Positions 47,449 to 58,436 of a DNA stretch of 64,000 nucleotides are shown here, in pieces. Source of the stretch: Topomyia yanbarensis (Eukaryota; Arthropoda; Insecta; Diptera; Culicidae); the NCBI RefSeq assembly GCF_030247195.1, contig NC_080672.1, positions 391,237,037 to 391,301,036 of the forward strand. The letters are read 5' to 3'. Within the stretch, counting starts at the first letter, position 1. Each line of letters starts with the position of its first letter. The notes beneath the pieces were generated by a model, which did no database searches, was not told the DNA's origin, and worked only from the letters and a program-made list of their open reading frames with translations. Both the position numbers and the translations under genes were made by a program.

Positions 47449-49500
47449 CAATTTGAGGTAATATTGTTCAATTGTGACATTATTTTATGGAAATTGAATG
47501 AATATACTAACACTCTTTATCAATACATCACATTTTGAAAGATGTGGCTGTTTTGCTACATTAACCTTACCCTCCCCTTAATAAAATAAGTAGACTACAC
47601 TCTTTGGGAATGTGAAGCATGAGTACTTTAAACTTTACAGCTTGCAACGTTAATAACTAATCAACGGTTGGTCGGATTGTATGACAGTCTTCGACAAACT
47701 TGTTGAGCACATCTTCAAAACCTAGACTTTTTCCTAGGCCCGTGTTCTGATATTTACAATTATCTGTAGCGACGATTTTGTGAATTTTTAGTTGTCCCCA
47801 TGCATTTCAATCATACAAACTTTAGGCTCTTGGGAAAGGGGTTAGGGCTAACCGAGTTTGCTCTAATTTGGATAGTGTCATATCTTTATGACACTATCAC
47901 CCGGGGTCATTTATTAAAAAAAAAACTTATTATTGGAACCCTAAGGTTCATCTAAGTCGTAAGTCTTGAAGGTAGTAATCTGGAACCTTATTGATTTCAA
48001 TTGTTCTTCAATGATCTTTGTTGTATTATTTTAAACGAAACAGTATCACCAACGACTTCTAGAACTGTTTTTCATCTTTTTGTACTCCATAATTTTTGCC
48101 CACTAAAAACTCCTGTCTAGTCTTAAGTCCGACTTATTGGTGTCTAATGGATCACCCAAACCATAAACGATACTTGGCTAACACTCTTCAGTTTATGTTT
48201 TTATCCTACATTTAGGTTGCAAGGAATCGCATTCCTGGGTCAATTTTCAGCAGTAACTCTACTAAGCTATTAACTTCACTGTCTGTGGCATTTTGCTTCC
48301 ACTTGGAGTTCTGTTTTCATTTCACTTCTTAATTCCCTTCAGCGCACCGGAAAGGAAACCATTTAAGTGTTTCCCAATTTTTACATTTTACTTTTAGACT
48401 CGAGCAAGTTGCGTCTAGCAAACAATGCTAGCTGAAAGCCTTTCGTAATCGAAGCGTATCATTGGATTAAAGATAACATGGTGAATATTCTACGTACCGT
48501 CTTAAGCAGGTTCGAACGAAACCGGACAAGTGCCGTTGACCCTTTCCGTCTAGTGATGTTTTGTTTTGGGGAACATTCGAAATCGAACTGCATGTGAGTG
48601 AATCATCATCCCGCTCACTTCATCGGCACGCCTGCGCCCGATTTTCGTATTGATTCGAAGTCAGTAAATAAAAATCCAATCGACCAGTTTATATTTCACT
48701 GATCCAGAAAATAAACTGTCAATCTAGGTAGGTTTAGGGTAATTAGCACAATTTCAATTTGCCATGGAAAAAACCTAAACGTTCAAGCCCTCCATCACGA
48801 ATGCCCTGGATTATTTGCCATAATTAGTATCTCCCGCGCCTATCTGTGTCCACGGGGGGGATGTTGAATTAATACTGCTGTCACATAAACTGTCGCCATC
48901 CTCCAATGCAGCAGCAGCACCACTAGCGATATTGTGATGTGAGCTGTCAACTTAGTGTTACACGCACAACGCCCTCCCCATTTAGGTCTTCGGGCGTTCG
49001 AAATGACCTATAATATATAGACACGCCGGTGCCAGCAGTGCCGCGGCGGCGTGCCTAATCCTCTCCGCTGCCGTTGGCTGGGCGCGAGCCGAACCCGGTA
49101 TGTGGTCGGCCATTGTGTACTATTTTTACGTATGTGTATGTATTGGGCGCTGTCTCTATCTCTCTCTTTGTGTTCCGCCTAGTCTTCCTGTTAGGTTGTA
49201 ACTACTTTCGTATATGCCCTAGAATGACACAGCGAGGGGAAATGGAATGACACAAATTTGATTTAATTTGATTGCACTCATAAATGTTTTCTCATTTGTT
49301 GGTGGCTTCGTTTGCTAGTTCTTCTCTGTAAGCATAGGTTTGCTGTTTGCTAGATATATCGGAACTAATGGTGGCATCGATCATGTTAATTTTTTGTTTG
49401 CTAAGTTTGGAGATATCTTCTGAACACCAACGAAATGGTTCAGCAGAATTGAATGCAATTTGTTCTAAATGCAATTTGCATTCAATGCTCCTTCTGACAC
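47449..49500. other. No gene recognised; hairpin and GC-rich patch
   Basis: A perfect 11-bp hairpin (GATAGTGTCAT, 6-base loop, complement) lies at 47,871-47,898. 48,840-49,140 is GC-rich (CCGCGGCGGCG, CGCGAGCCG) with a TATAATATATAG at ~49,010. This may be regulatory, but no exon or initiator can be fixed. Confidence 0.4.
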
Positions 49501-49506
49501 CGACGT

Positions 49507-49622
49507 TCACGACGAATGCGAGATTTATTCGAAAGTGATTCGTATTCTCGATTACGACAGCAAAATGAAATGGGCTTACTACTCGTTCGAACCACTTTCG
49601 AACGAATCTCACATTCGTTGTA
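49507..49622. repeat. Imperfect inverted repeat, ~30-bp arms
   Basis: Arms 49,507-49,537 and 49,593-49,622 are reverse complements with a few mismatches (CACTTTCGAAT/CACTTTCGAAC, CTCGCATTCGT/CTCACATTCGT), separated by 55 bp. The minus-strand frame 49,627-49,292 reads through it; I do not recognise a protein. Confidence 0.6.
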
Positions 49623-50501
49623 AACAAGAATAAGGACGATTAAAAGCCTATTACAAAACAAAACAAAGTCAAACCAATTTTTAGCTTCAGGGCGTACTAG
49701 TCCATGTTAAGTCTGAATAACTTTTCACCCGGGTTAAAAAGGTTTTCCATATTTTTAGAGTGTGACCTAGATTCAGTGCTGAACATGAATTGGACGATCA
49801 TGGTGCTTGAAATTCGCAATTCGAGATCACTGATAGACGTAAAAAGGTTCTATGATCACATTGGTAACCACCGAATCCCTGGTAGAAGAAGGCTTATGAT
49901 TATGAAATTTCAAAATGAAATGCATTTAGCGACGTTCTTGAATCCTCATGTTCATTTATAACAAATCCAAAACATTACACCATGGGCGGTTTAAAGCAGC
50001 GTTTGTTCCGAAACGAGTAGTCCCATGACGAGGCTAGGTATCGCTAGTCTTAAAAGGTGGTCGCAACCAGAGAAAATATTCAGCAACAACCACGAAATAA
50101 TATGCAGAAGCACTTCTGCAGAATGGCGAAACGTGTTCCCCAATTGACCATGTTTGTACATTCGGTCGACTTCACTCCACTTTCGTCGATTTCAGCACCT
50201 TCCGTGGAACAAACGTCATTTCTGAACATTGGCTGGGTCAGAATAACCGATGTCAGATATAAGAGAATATCCCACTGAACATGATATGGCGACTCTCGGT
50301 ACAGGGTGTTGACGAGAAATAAGCCCCTTAAGCTCGACTAACAAATTTGAGAATTGCTAACTGGGGATAACCTGAACGTTGCTCCAAGTTACAAAGCTCG
50401 GGAATAACATATTTCGGGACAGCACTACCATTAGTTTTATTAGATATAGCCATATAGGGGGCAGCTAGGTGGATTCCTTACGAGGTAGCGCAGAGGATTA
50501 A

Positions 50502-50617
50502 TCCTCCGGAAGTCGCGCAAATGGCTCACTGAACGAGCAGACGCAGCTGCTCGAAGACGATTTCGCTAGATTTTCAGAGCAGCGTGCACTCAGTGCACTA
50601 GCGCGACTGCCGGAAGG
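50502..50617. mobile_element. 116-bp TTAA-flanked miniature element
   Basis: TTAA at 50,498-50,501 and 50,618-50,621. Ends TCCTCCGGAAGTCGCGC and, inward from the right, CCTTCCGGCAGTCGCGC. piggyBac-like by target site; the first bases differ between ends, so the assignment is moderate. Confidence 0.65.
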
Positions 50618-50966
50618 TTAACAAAAGATGTATCCTCTTGTGAGTCATCAGACTCCGATTCAATATGAGTCTAACAAGCATAGGTATCTTCAGAAAGAAG
50701 AGGTGGTGGGGCATATCTGCATGAGCGCGCATCGAGCATTTTTTTTTTGGGGAGCGCCTAAGTTTATCCCCGCGCAGATAATGCGGAGTCCGCTGCAGAA
50801 AATACACATTTCAGTTTCTTTGCCTCAGGAGTCATCCTTATGTTGTCGCCCACATTTTCCGCACCGGTTCTTCTTGCAGCAATAGTTGACCCGGATATTT
50901 GCAAATGATGCAGCTCATGATACGCGATATGAACAGGCGAACCGGTAGACGAATCTTGTTGACATA

Positions 50967-51281
50967 CACACCTAGAAAAAATCGTGTAAATTTACGTCTC
51001 CTGACCCTGACATATACGAGCATCAAAAATGACTTAGTTTTACGTTTGGTTTTAATTTAACATGACGTTGATTTTTGTAAATCGTGTAATTTTACTCAAC
51101 ATATGGCGTTTGCTTTCAATGGCAGTAAGTGTAATTTTGTGTCATTGCGCATGTAAAGTATATGTTTCATGTAAAATTAAACGGAACACGGTAATGTTTT
51201 GTCATTTCGAGAATTACAGGTTGTTAAATTGTGTCATGTTTGCAATTACGTCAATGATAAAATTCATAATTTTTTGGTGTG
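50967..51281. mobile_element. TA-flanked miniature element with CACACC ends, 315 bp
   Basis: Left CACACCTAGAAAAAAT, right read inward CACACCAAAAAATT; TA at 50,965-50,966 and 51,282-51,283. The interior is rich in GTAAAATTAAAC / TGTCATTT words and non-coding. It supplies roughly the first 73 codons of the long plus-strand frame that begins at 51,062, which are therefore not part of the RT gene. Confidence 0.7.
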
Positions 51282-51283
51282 TA

Positions 51284-52270
51284 GCTAGGAAGAGAAGATT
51301 CGGCAAAGGTCACACGATGCTGATACCCCATAAGTTTTCATCGGGCGTTCCTCAAGGCAGTCATCTCAGACCTCTTCTATTTGTGCTCTTTGTAAACGAC
51401 CTCTGCAACGAATTATCGCCTAAAGTCATGTATGCTGATGATCTGAAAATATACAGTGTTATAAGAACTATGGTAGACTGTTGTGCATTGCAAATGGGCG
51501 TCGATAGGATCATTGATCGGAGTGACAGAAACGGAATGAGTGTGAATATTCAAAAATTCAGCACAATCACTTTTACACGAGTACATACTCCAATTAAGTT
51601 CGAATACTCATTGTATTCTGCTCCTGTAGAACGAGTCGTATCTGTCAAGGACCTTGATGTGATTCTCGACTGTAAGCTACGCTTCTCCGCACATTACTCT
51701 TCCGTTGTAGCTAATACCTACGCTGTACTTGGACTCATCAAACGCAACACTCGCGATTTTAATGATGTGTATTGTGTAAAAACACTACATTTCACTGATA
51801 CACAGCATTCTAGAGTATGGAGTTACTATTTGGGCTCCGTATCACACCATACACATTAATCTATCGAACGGATACAGAAGAACTATATCAGGTTTTCACT
51901 TCGTCGGTTACCCTAGCAAAATCGTTTCCAGCTTCCTCCATATGAAGATCGCTGTTCCCTCATCAATCTCCCTACGCTGCGAAACAGACGAATCTTTCTG
52001 CAACGACTTTTCATTCTCGATCTGCTGACAGAACAACGTAGACTCTCCTGCGCTTCTAGCAAAACTTGACCTGAACGTTCCGGGAAGATCTTTCCGGAGA
52101 ATTGATTTTTTCCGACGCTCACCACATCGCACGCAGTATGGCCAGAATAATCCTTTGGATGTTTGCTGTCAACTCTTCAACAGTGTCTATAATTTGTTTG
52201 ATTTTAACAATAGTAAAGAATCGTTTAAACAAAAATAGGTTTAAGTTAGTTTTAGTCTCATTCCGTGCGA
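51284..52270 (+). pseudogene. Non-LTR retrotransposon RT fragment (CR1/jockey-like)
   Basis: The plus frame from ~51,290 to 51,859 encodes KFSSGVPQGSHLRPLLF, LFVNDLCNELSPKVMYADD (the catalytic YADD), VNIQKFSTITFTR and VKDLDVILDCKLRFSAH, the usual order of RT motifs after the palm. A frameshift near 51,840 moves the end (RIQKNYIRFSLRRLP, LPPYEDRCSLINLPTLRNRR, LQRLFILDLL) to another frame up to ~52,050. The part upstream of GVPQGS is missing, replaced by the element at 50,967-51,281. Non-functional. Type as the fragment at 1-530. Confidence 0.85.
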
Positions 52271-53960
52271 TGTAACTTTTTATTTCTAAGGGAATACAGT
52301 ACAATACATTGCATTCCAAGATCTGTTGAAATGCGGGGTTCTTGAAAGAGTCTACCCTATACTTCAACAGATATTCACACTTCGGACCTGGTTCGCAAAC
52401 TACACCATCGATTTCCACTACCCGGGCGGGTATGTAGACGCGATACTTCAACGTAAAATGCTGACAGCTAACTATGTGGTTTGCTTGGTCAAGTTCATTC
52501 ACTATGACACATTTTGTTAGCTCGAATATGTGTAATGTGGGCTACTGCCGGGTAGTGAGTAGTAAGGTCCCGTGAGATTTCTACAACACTCAATGATTTT
52601 GAGTTGGGTCGGAAGTACCCAGAATTCGTTTGAACTGACTGGATATTTTTATGGGAGGTATATTGAGATTGGGCAAGGTGGTACTTTTAGGAATATCCAT
52701 TATATTTATGGAAATATCAAGGCGTTTATTGTTATGATTTAAACTTACCACGAGCTCGATCATTAAGGCACGAGGTTGGCACAACGTGCAAATGTTTTTG
52801 ACATGACTCGGAAGAGAAATTTGTATTAAATAGTAAGTAAGGGTTATGTCTAGAAACCAAAGCAGAATATTTTAGCAGCTTCGGTTTAATAAAAAGAAAG
52901 ATAAAAATATCTCCCGATTTTGTCAATGCGTCCCCTTTTGTCAGCCTAAAATACACCATGGGGCTGATAAAAACGGGCTCTCACCGTGGAAGTAGAAAAT
53001 GGTTGAAAATTGATTGGGAAAATCAATAAAAGTGAAGAGTGAAAACGGCTTTCGCGGATACCACATCGTATATATACAAACTAAGGAAACGCACACGAGC
53101 ATGGAATAGTTTGCATAGTAGTGAGGGCAATGTAAAGGCGCGTGAGCGAATGATAGCCGGTCAACGACAGAATGTGCCGGCTTTGGATCAAAGGCCGGTT
53201 CTTCAACATCAACTTTATTATGCTGTACATAGCCTTCACCTCGGAAGTCGCGATGACGACGAAGACGTAACGAGAATACAATCACTGCCCAAACCATGAT
53301 GCGAAGATCGTCATCGGCGATTTTAATACTCAGATTGACTATCTCCAAGAACATGGTCGTAACAAGAACCTTTTTTCAACATCGCCTTCCACATGGACAT
53401 ACCTGGAAACAACCTCAGCAAACAAAGACTCAAATTGATCACGGTCTTATTGATGAACGGCACTTTTTGGAAATTGGCAACGTAAGAACAAATGATTTCT
53501 GATCATTTTGAAATTTTTACAGTATATTCAGAATTGATTTCTCCAGCGACCTAAGTAAGATTTTATTTTTTATTAGTTAATTATTTTTAATCAACAATTT
53601 TGTGTCGATTTTTATGACATTTTCAGCTTTTTTTTAACTAAAATGGGTGCCATTTCGCGAAAAATTCAAATATCGAAAAAATCCAACGCACGTCGCTTGC
53701 TATAAGAAATCGAAAAAACTTTAGTTTTAAGCTCTAGGTTAAAAATTACAGGAGATAGGTTTCCAGTCGTGGATACTTTCCAAAAAGAGGCTTCTACGGG
53801 AAAAGGCTGTTCAGCCGCCATTTAGTGACAAAATTACTTGAAAAAATATTTTTTTATGCTTCACAACTAGCACTATAAATCCTTTTCGACAAGATCTCGA
53901 TGCACTTTTTATTGCGTCTAGCTAAATACCTAAAATATGCCCATTTTTGCGTGTTCTACA
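52271..53960. other. Non-coding; fragment of the CAGTGAAGACCC family and a dispersed repeat
   Basis: 52,805-52,989, read on the minus strand, begins near AGCCCGTTTTTATCAGCCCC and continues ACCGAAGCTGCTAAAATATTC, matching 34,565 onward: an inverted, truncated copy. 53,700-53,765 is copy 2 of the 7,790 repeat. Open frames at 52,941-53,354 (minus) and 53,039-53,299 (plus) overlap each other and have no recognisable domain. Confidence 0.55.
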
Positions 53961-54282
53961 GTGGTATAACCCCTTAAGGCCAATTGAAGCGGGCCGTGAT
54001 TCTGATTGTGATATTCAGTGTACGATTCAGATGTTCACTTAATCATCGGAGCGTTTTTGTGTTTACGAAATTATGGGCATAGTTGTGCGTTGATGACCGC
54101 GAAGGGCTCGAGCGTTTGTATGTTAACATGTTCGATCGCAAGGGCCTTTGTATGTCACGTATGCTAGGATGTATATAACTGCGCATGTATGAATTCAGTT
54201 TCAAAAGCTAAAACGTTTATTTTATCACAATGGCGTTTTCAACCTAGGTGTGTTGTCGTGTTAAATTGTGTGGGCGTTTGTA

Positions 54283-55909
54283 CACTGCTGGCCAATAAAA
54301 TAGGTGTGAGATAAAAATACATGAAATTTTGAGTTTTCTCTAAAAATATTTTTTTATTCCAATATTTTATAGTTAGGCACAGTCGTAAATATGAAAAAGA
54401 ACACTTATTTGTAAATTAATTGTTATGCTTTACAGGAACTCTCTCTTCCCCATGAAATCCAAAAAAGCACCTGGTCAATGAAATAGGTGTATTGTAATCC
54501 ATTGCATTAAAAATTTTCAAATCCAATGATTTTAAGACTTTAATATTTTTGACAACTAGTAACCTGTGTAACCTCCCTTATTCAACCAAATTTTATCCAT
54601 TCGCCTTGGCATTGAGTCATTCAAACGCTGATAAGTTTCCGTTGGCATAGTGTACCATTCCTTTTAAGCTGCTTCCCACAAACGACCCTTATTTCTGAAA
54701 TTTTGACCGGATAACTTCTTTTTAAGTACATTCCGTAGATTTTCTACGGGATTAATGACAGGAGATTGGTAGGGTCCGAAATTATAGTCACTTTATTATC
54801 CCGAAATCATTCCTTTATACTTCGATATGTGTTTTCGATCAATATCTTGTTGAAACTGCCATATAAAGGCACGTTATCTTTGGCATAGGACTGCATGACA
54901 TCCTTTAGGATGTCCATTCTTTAGACTTGCATTCGAATCTTGCCATTATAGTGGTGTTGCGAAAAATAGGACCTGCGCCATTCCACGAAAAGTAGCCCCA
55001 AACCTCATTGTCCTCGCCTCCGTGCTTTACCTTATTTTGCGTGTATCGCAGATCAAACTTTTTGCACTTTGGACGTCTAACGTTTCGTTGTGCATCGGAG
55101 GAAAACAGGTTTATCTTTGATTCGTCCCTCCGAAGGATATGTCGCCATATTTTGCTTCCTTCTGAACCACGCCCATTAACGGTGTTGAAAAGTAAATTGC
55201 ATATTTCTGCGAAGTCTTTTGCTTCGCAATAGTGGAACCTTTTTAGCAATTCTTTCTGGAAGATTGGAGTTTTACAGCCTACGGCAAACTGTTCTCAGAC
55301 TGACCACATTTCCAATTTGTGCTGTAATAGTCCTGGATGACGCGAATGAATCAGATTTCGCTAATAATGAAATACAATGGTCAGCTGCTGTAGATGTTTT
55401 CTTGGGTTTTTTGTGTGTTTCTTTTTTCAAAGGTTTTAAGGGCATTTGTAAAGAAGTTTTCGGAATGCCAAAGTGTATTCGCGATTTATTTGTACGTCTT
55501 ATCTTCTTTAACAAAAATTCTTAGCAAAACTAGTTCCACTTGAGTACAGTGAGATGCTCGACCCATTCTATAACAAATCTTTGACTTATTCAACATTTAA
55601 ATACATTTAGTAGCACGCAGAATACAAACTTTACCAAATTAAACATATAATGGTATTGAGTAAAATAATAACCAGTTAATATATTTCACACACCTATTAT
55701 ATTGACCACACAAAAAAGCCTGTGGCAGTCTTGTTTTACATCTTGACAAAGATTGCAAATATAATCAGCGCCAACAACCCACTAGTAACTTGACATATAC
55801 CAAGGCTTGTGTGTGCGGTAGGTGTGATTGAGACTGCTGCAGCTTGGTATGCGTAATTGAGTGAAAAACAAAATAATCTATCACACACCTATTTTATTGG
55901 CCAGCAGTG
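54283..55909 (-). mobile_element. Tc1-like DNA transposon, 1,627 bp, decayed
   Basis: Terminal repeats CACTGCTGGCCAATAAAATA at both ends (right end read inward), continuing GGTGTG; TA at 54,281-54,282 and 55,910-55,911. The size is typical of Tc1 elements. It lies within reversed family X sequence. The transposase is on the minus strand and broken (see the separate entry). Confidence 0.93.
54541..55524 (-). pseudogene. Tc1-family transposase, frameshifted
   Basis: Minus strand. 55,514-55,272 encodes the N-terminal DNA-binding region (KKPKKTSTAADHCISLL, SSRTITAQIGNVVSLRTVCR), the helix-turn-helix of Tc1 transposases. A frame change leads to 55,249-54,905 with ILRRDESKINLF (first catalytic D), RRPKCKKFDLRYTQNKVKHG and VWGYFSWNGAGPIF. 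A further frame change and two stops separate FQQDIDRKHISK (second D) from SPVINPVENLRNVLKK (the E, about 34 residues on), ending PRRMDKIWLNKGGY. All three acidic residues are still visible (DD34E type). Not functional as it stands. Confidence 0.9.
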
Positions 55910-57724
55910 TATATCGTATATGTAAGTTCGCATGTAAAAAAGCGATTGTATAATCGTGCCATTTGTATATTCCCGTGGGTTCCTGAATATTCGCAGACCT
56001 AGGTTGCTTGGACCAAGGGTAGGGGCTTCCGGACGTGACCGACCGATTTCATCTTCGCGTGGAAATGCGTGTTGGTGTAATCGCAATTTAGATCAATAAT
56101 AATAAATAAATTGTAGGTGTTTATAAATTGTAGGTGTTAAAACGTTCACTTGATCACAGGGGCGTTTTCATGTTTGCCGGATCACGGGCACAGTTGTGCG
56201 TGCATTATCGCAATTACATGTTCGAGTTTGAGACCGGGAATCAGAATATATTGGCTTAAATGGCACGTTCTCCGTATGTAGTCGGGGATTTGTGCCTTGA
56301 GACCAAGGCTGTATTATCGAGCAGAAATCGAGCGTTTGTATGTTAACGGGTTTGATCACTCGGGCGTATGTGTCGCATATATGTAATTTCGCGTGTAGAT
56401 TCATCTGTATATCCGTGTAACAGCTTACATGTTTGTGTTGAATGCTTGCGCGAGCCACGAATATGTAATGTACGGTTCAGAATCACAAGGAAGTGAGTTC
56501 CCCATATTACTAGGGTATCTGGGCTTGGCGCCCTGAGACTTCTATTATTTTTTGATACCAAGATTTAACACATGGACCTACGCTGCTAGGTTCCGGACGT
56601 GACCAATTCATGTTCGCTTACGAACTGACGTTGGTATAATCACACTTGAGAAGGCGTTTATAAATTCGTGAATGCTAACATATTGACATGATCACCGAGG
56701 TGTTTCTATGTATGCGCGATCATGGGCGTTGGTGTGCGCAGATGATCGCGATTACATGAATGCATGCGTTATCAAGTTTGTATTATCGCGAAGGTCAGAG
56801 CGTTTCTAAGTTAACGTGTTTGATCACTGTGGCGTTTTTATGTCGCGTAAGCTAGCGTGTTTACAACTTCGCGAATTTGAATTCGTTTAAATAACCGTGT
56901 AGCCATTTTCCCATTCGCGTGGGCTTTTTAATATTCGCGCCAGCCGTTATTCTGATGTGCAATTTTGAGTGTACAGTTCAAATGAAGAAAGAAAGTGAGC
57001 TCCCCCAATTGACTGTGGTTTCTAATTATAACGACCTGAGACTTGTTGTCTGGTGTATATAGGATTCGTATATCAAAATGAGATCGCGCGAGAACGGGCG
57101 TTTGTATGTTGGAATATGAAACCGCGTTTATAAATTCGTAAGTGATCGCGTTTGCGACCGGGTTTGTATGATCGCGAGAATTTTTAATTGCGTGGGTGTT
57201 TGTATTGTGTGTTTTTGAGGGTCGCAGAGAAGAAACAACTAAAGAAGATTTAGCACATTAATTAGACAATCATTCTGGACTGATTAGATCGGCTTACGAT
57301 TCATATATTACAATATATTAAGGAAAGACATTACATATTCCCACAATCATGCGCAGAATGACAAAAATAATTGAAGTAAAAGGCAAAAAACCAATTGAAA
57401 AGAAAATTAATGTCCCCAATACCTCACATATAGTAGAAATACTAACTAACTGAACTTTGGTTTCGGCATGTGGAAGTAGAAAAAAGAACGCAACATAAAA
57501 GAGGTGTATTGATCCCTCCCGGCCTACTCGATGCACCTCTATCGAGGAGTATTGCAACTAACATCTCAAAGCAGCTTTCTGTTAGAGGTTCATATGGGTT
57601 GTGTTGTGTTGAATGGAATATGAATGGCTGCGCTATATTTCTCCTTAGTAAGGGAAAAAAAATTATGTAAACACGTGAAGTGTGTGTGAAGAGCACAAAA
57701 CATAAATTCATTATGGAATTTTTC

Positions 57725-57910
57725 GACTTCGTCTCTTCAAAATTCGACACTAACTTAGTGACAGAACTTAGCTAGCGTGGGAAACTATTTGTGTTTCTGA
57801 GCAAACCCCCTAGTCCTGCATGATGTCCCGCAAGAACAGAAGTTCTGATTGAGCTTAGACCTGTCACTAAGTTAGTGTCGGATTCTGATGAGAAGAAGAT
57901 GAAACGCAAA
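57725..57910. repeat. Palindromic repeat with hammerhead-like arms
   Basis: Arms 57,725-57,773 and 57,852-57,900 are inverted copies sharing CTGTCACTAAGTTAGTGTCG. The right arm (plus) continues with CTGATGA (57,885-57,891), a degraded GAAGAAGAT, then GAAACGCAAA. The left arm (minus) has TTGAAGA, GACGAAGTC, GAAA. These mirror the ribozyme 3' half at 27,508-27,544 (GTGTCGG, CTGATGA, stem II, GAAACGCAA), but the stem III/cleavage strand is missing and the cores are damaged. Confidence 0.6.
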
Positions 57911-58076
57911 CTTCATAACTAATTTAAGATGAATGATATTATCCTAGTTGACACTTGAAATGGAGATTTAGGAATGAACTAGTATTAATTGTTGATAATT
58001 GATGTACTAGGTTTATTCAACTGATACAGGTAATATTGCTTGAAAATGGCTGAAATACCGTCAATCCAATCAGTCT

Positions 58077-58092
58077 AGAGGAAGGGTCCCAA
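58077..58092. repeat. Target-site duplication of the R1-clade element, left copy
   Basis: GAGGAAGGGTCCCAA (58,078-58,092) reappears at 63,769-63,783 right after the element's A-rich 3' end. One further A could be counted on the left; it merges with the A tail on the right. Confidence 0.95.
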
Positions 58093-58436
58093 ACTCCGCT
58101 AGCGGACGATCTCAATAGTAGCATGTCTGTAATAACATACGTACATGGAACTATTGAGAACCAGAGCTACAGGTCCAAAGCCCTGGTAAAGGAGGATGGT
58201 TGTGATGATCTGGGCCGAGATCACCACGTAAAGCAAGGTAGGGCATAACCCCAATTCCAAGGCGTGAAGCGACCCGTGCCGAGGGATGAGTGATCGAGGG
58301 GGTGAAAAAGATGCTCGATCGTTAATGGAGCCTGTGGGGTACCTGGGCAACCCCCACAGTAAGCGTCCCTTACCACGCTAATGCGGAGCTCTGGCGTGGC
58401 GGGCATTTATTTCTCGCGCGACTCGTGGGACTTTAC

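Larger units (their letters stand above)
53960..57215 (-). repeat. Family X array in reverse orientation, copy D
   Basis: Begins with TTAAGGCCAATTGAAGCGGG, the reverse complement of the start of the right module, and continues with reversed unit words (AGCGTTTGTATGTTAACAT, TTCGATCGC, GTATGTCACGT, GACGTGACC) up to ~57,215. The extreme right end and A tail are missing and no left module is seen. It is interrupted by the Tc1 element at 54,283-55,909 and a short retrotransposon scrap at ~56,226-56,305. Units here are more diverged than in copies A and B. Confidence 0.7.

Noticed and set aside
58093..58436. Self-cleaving (HDV-like) ribozyme in the 5' UTR of the R1 element, as known in R2 and some other LINEs
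   Set aside because: I looked for a nested double pseudoknot around the 5' end and could not build one by eye; a covariance-model search would be needed to exclude it.
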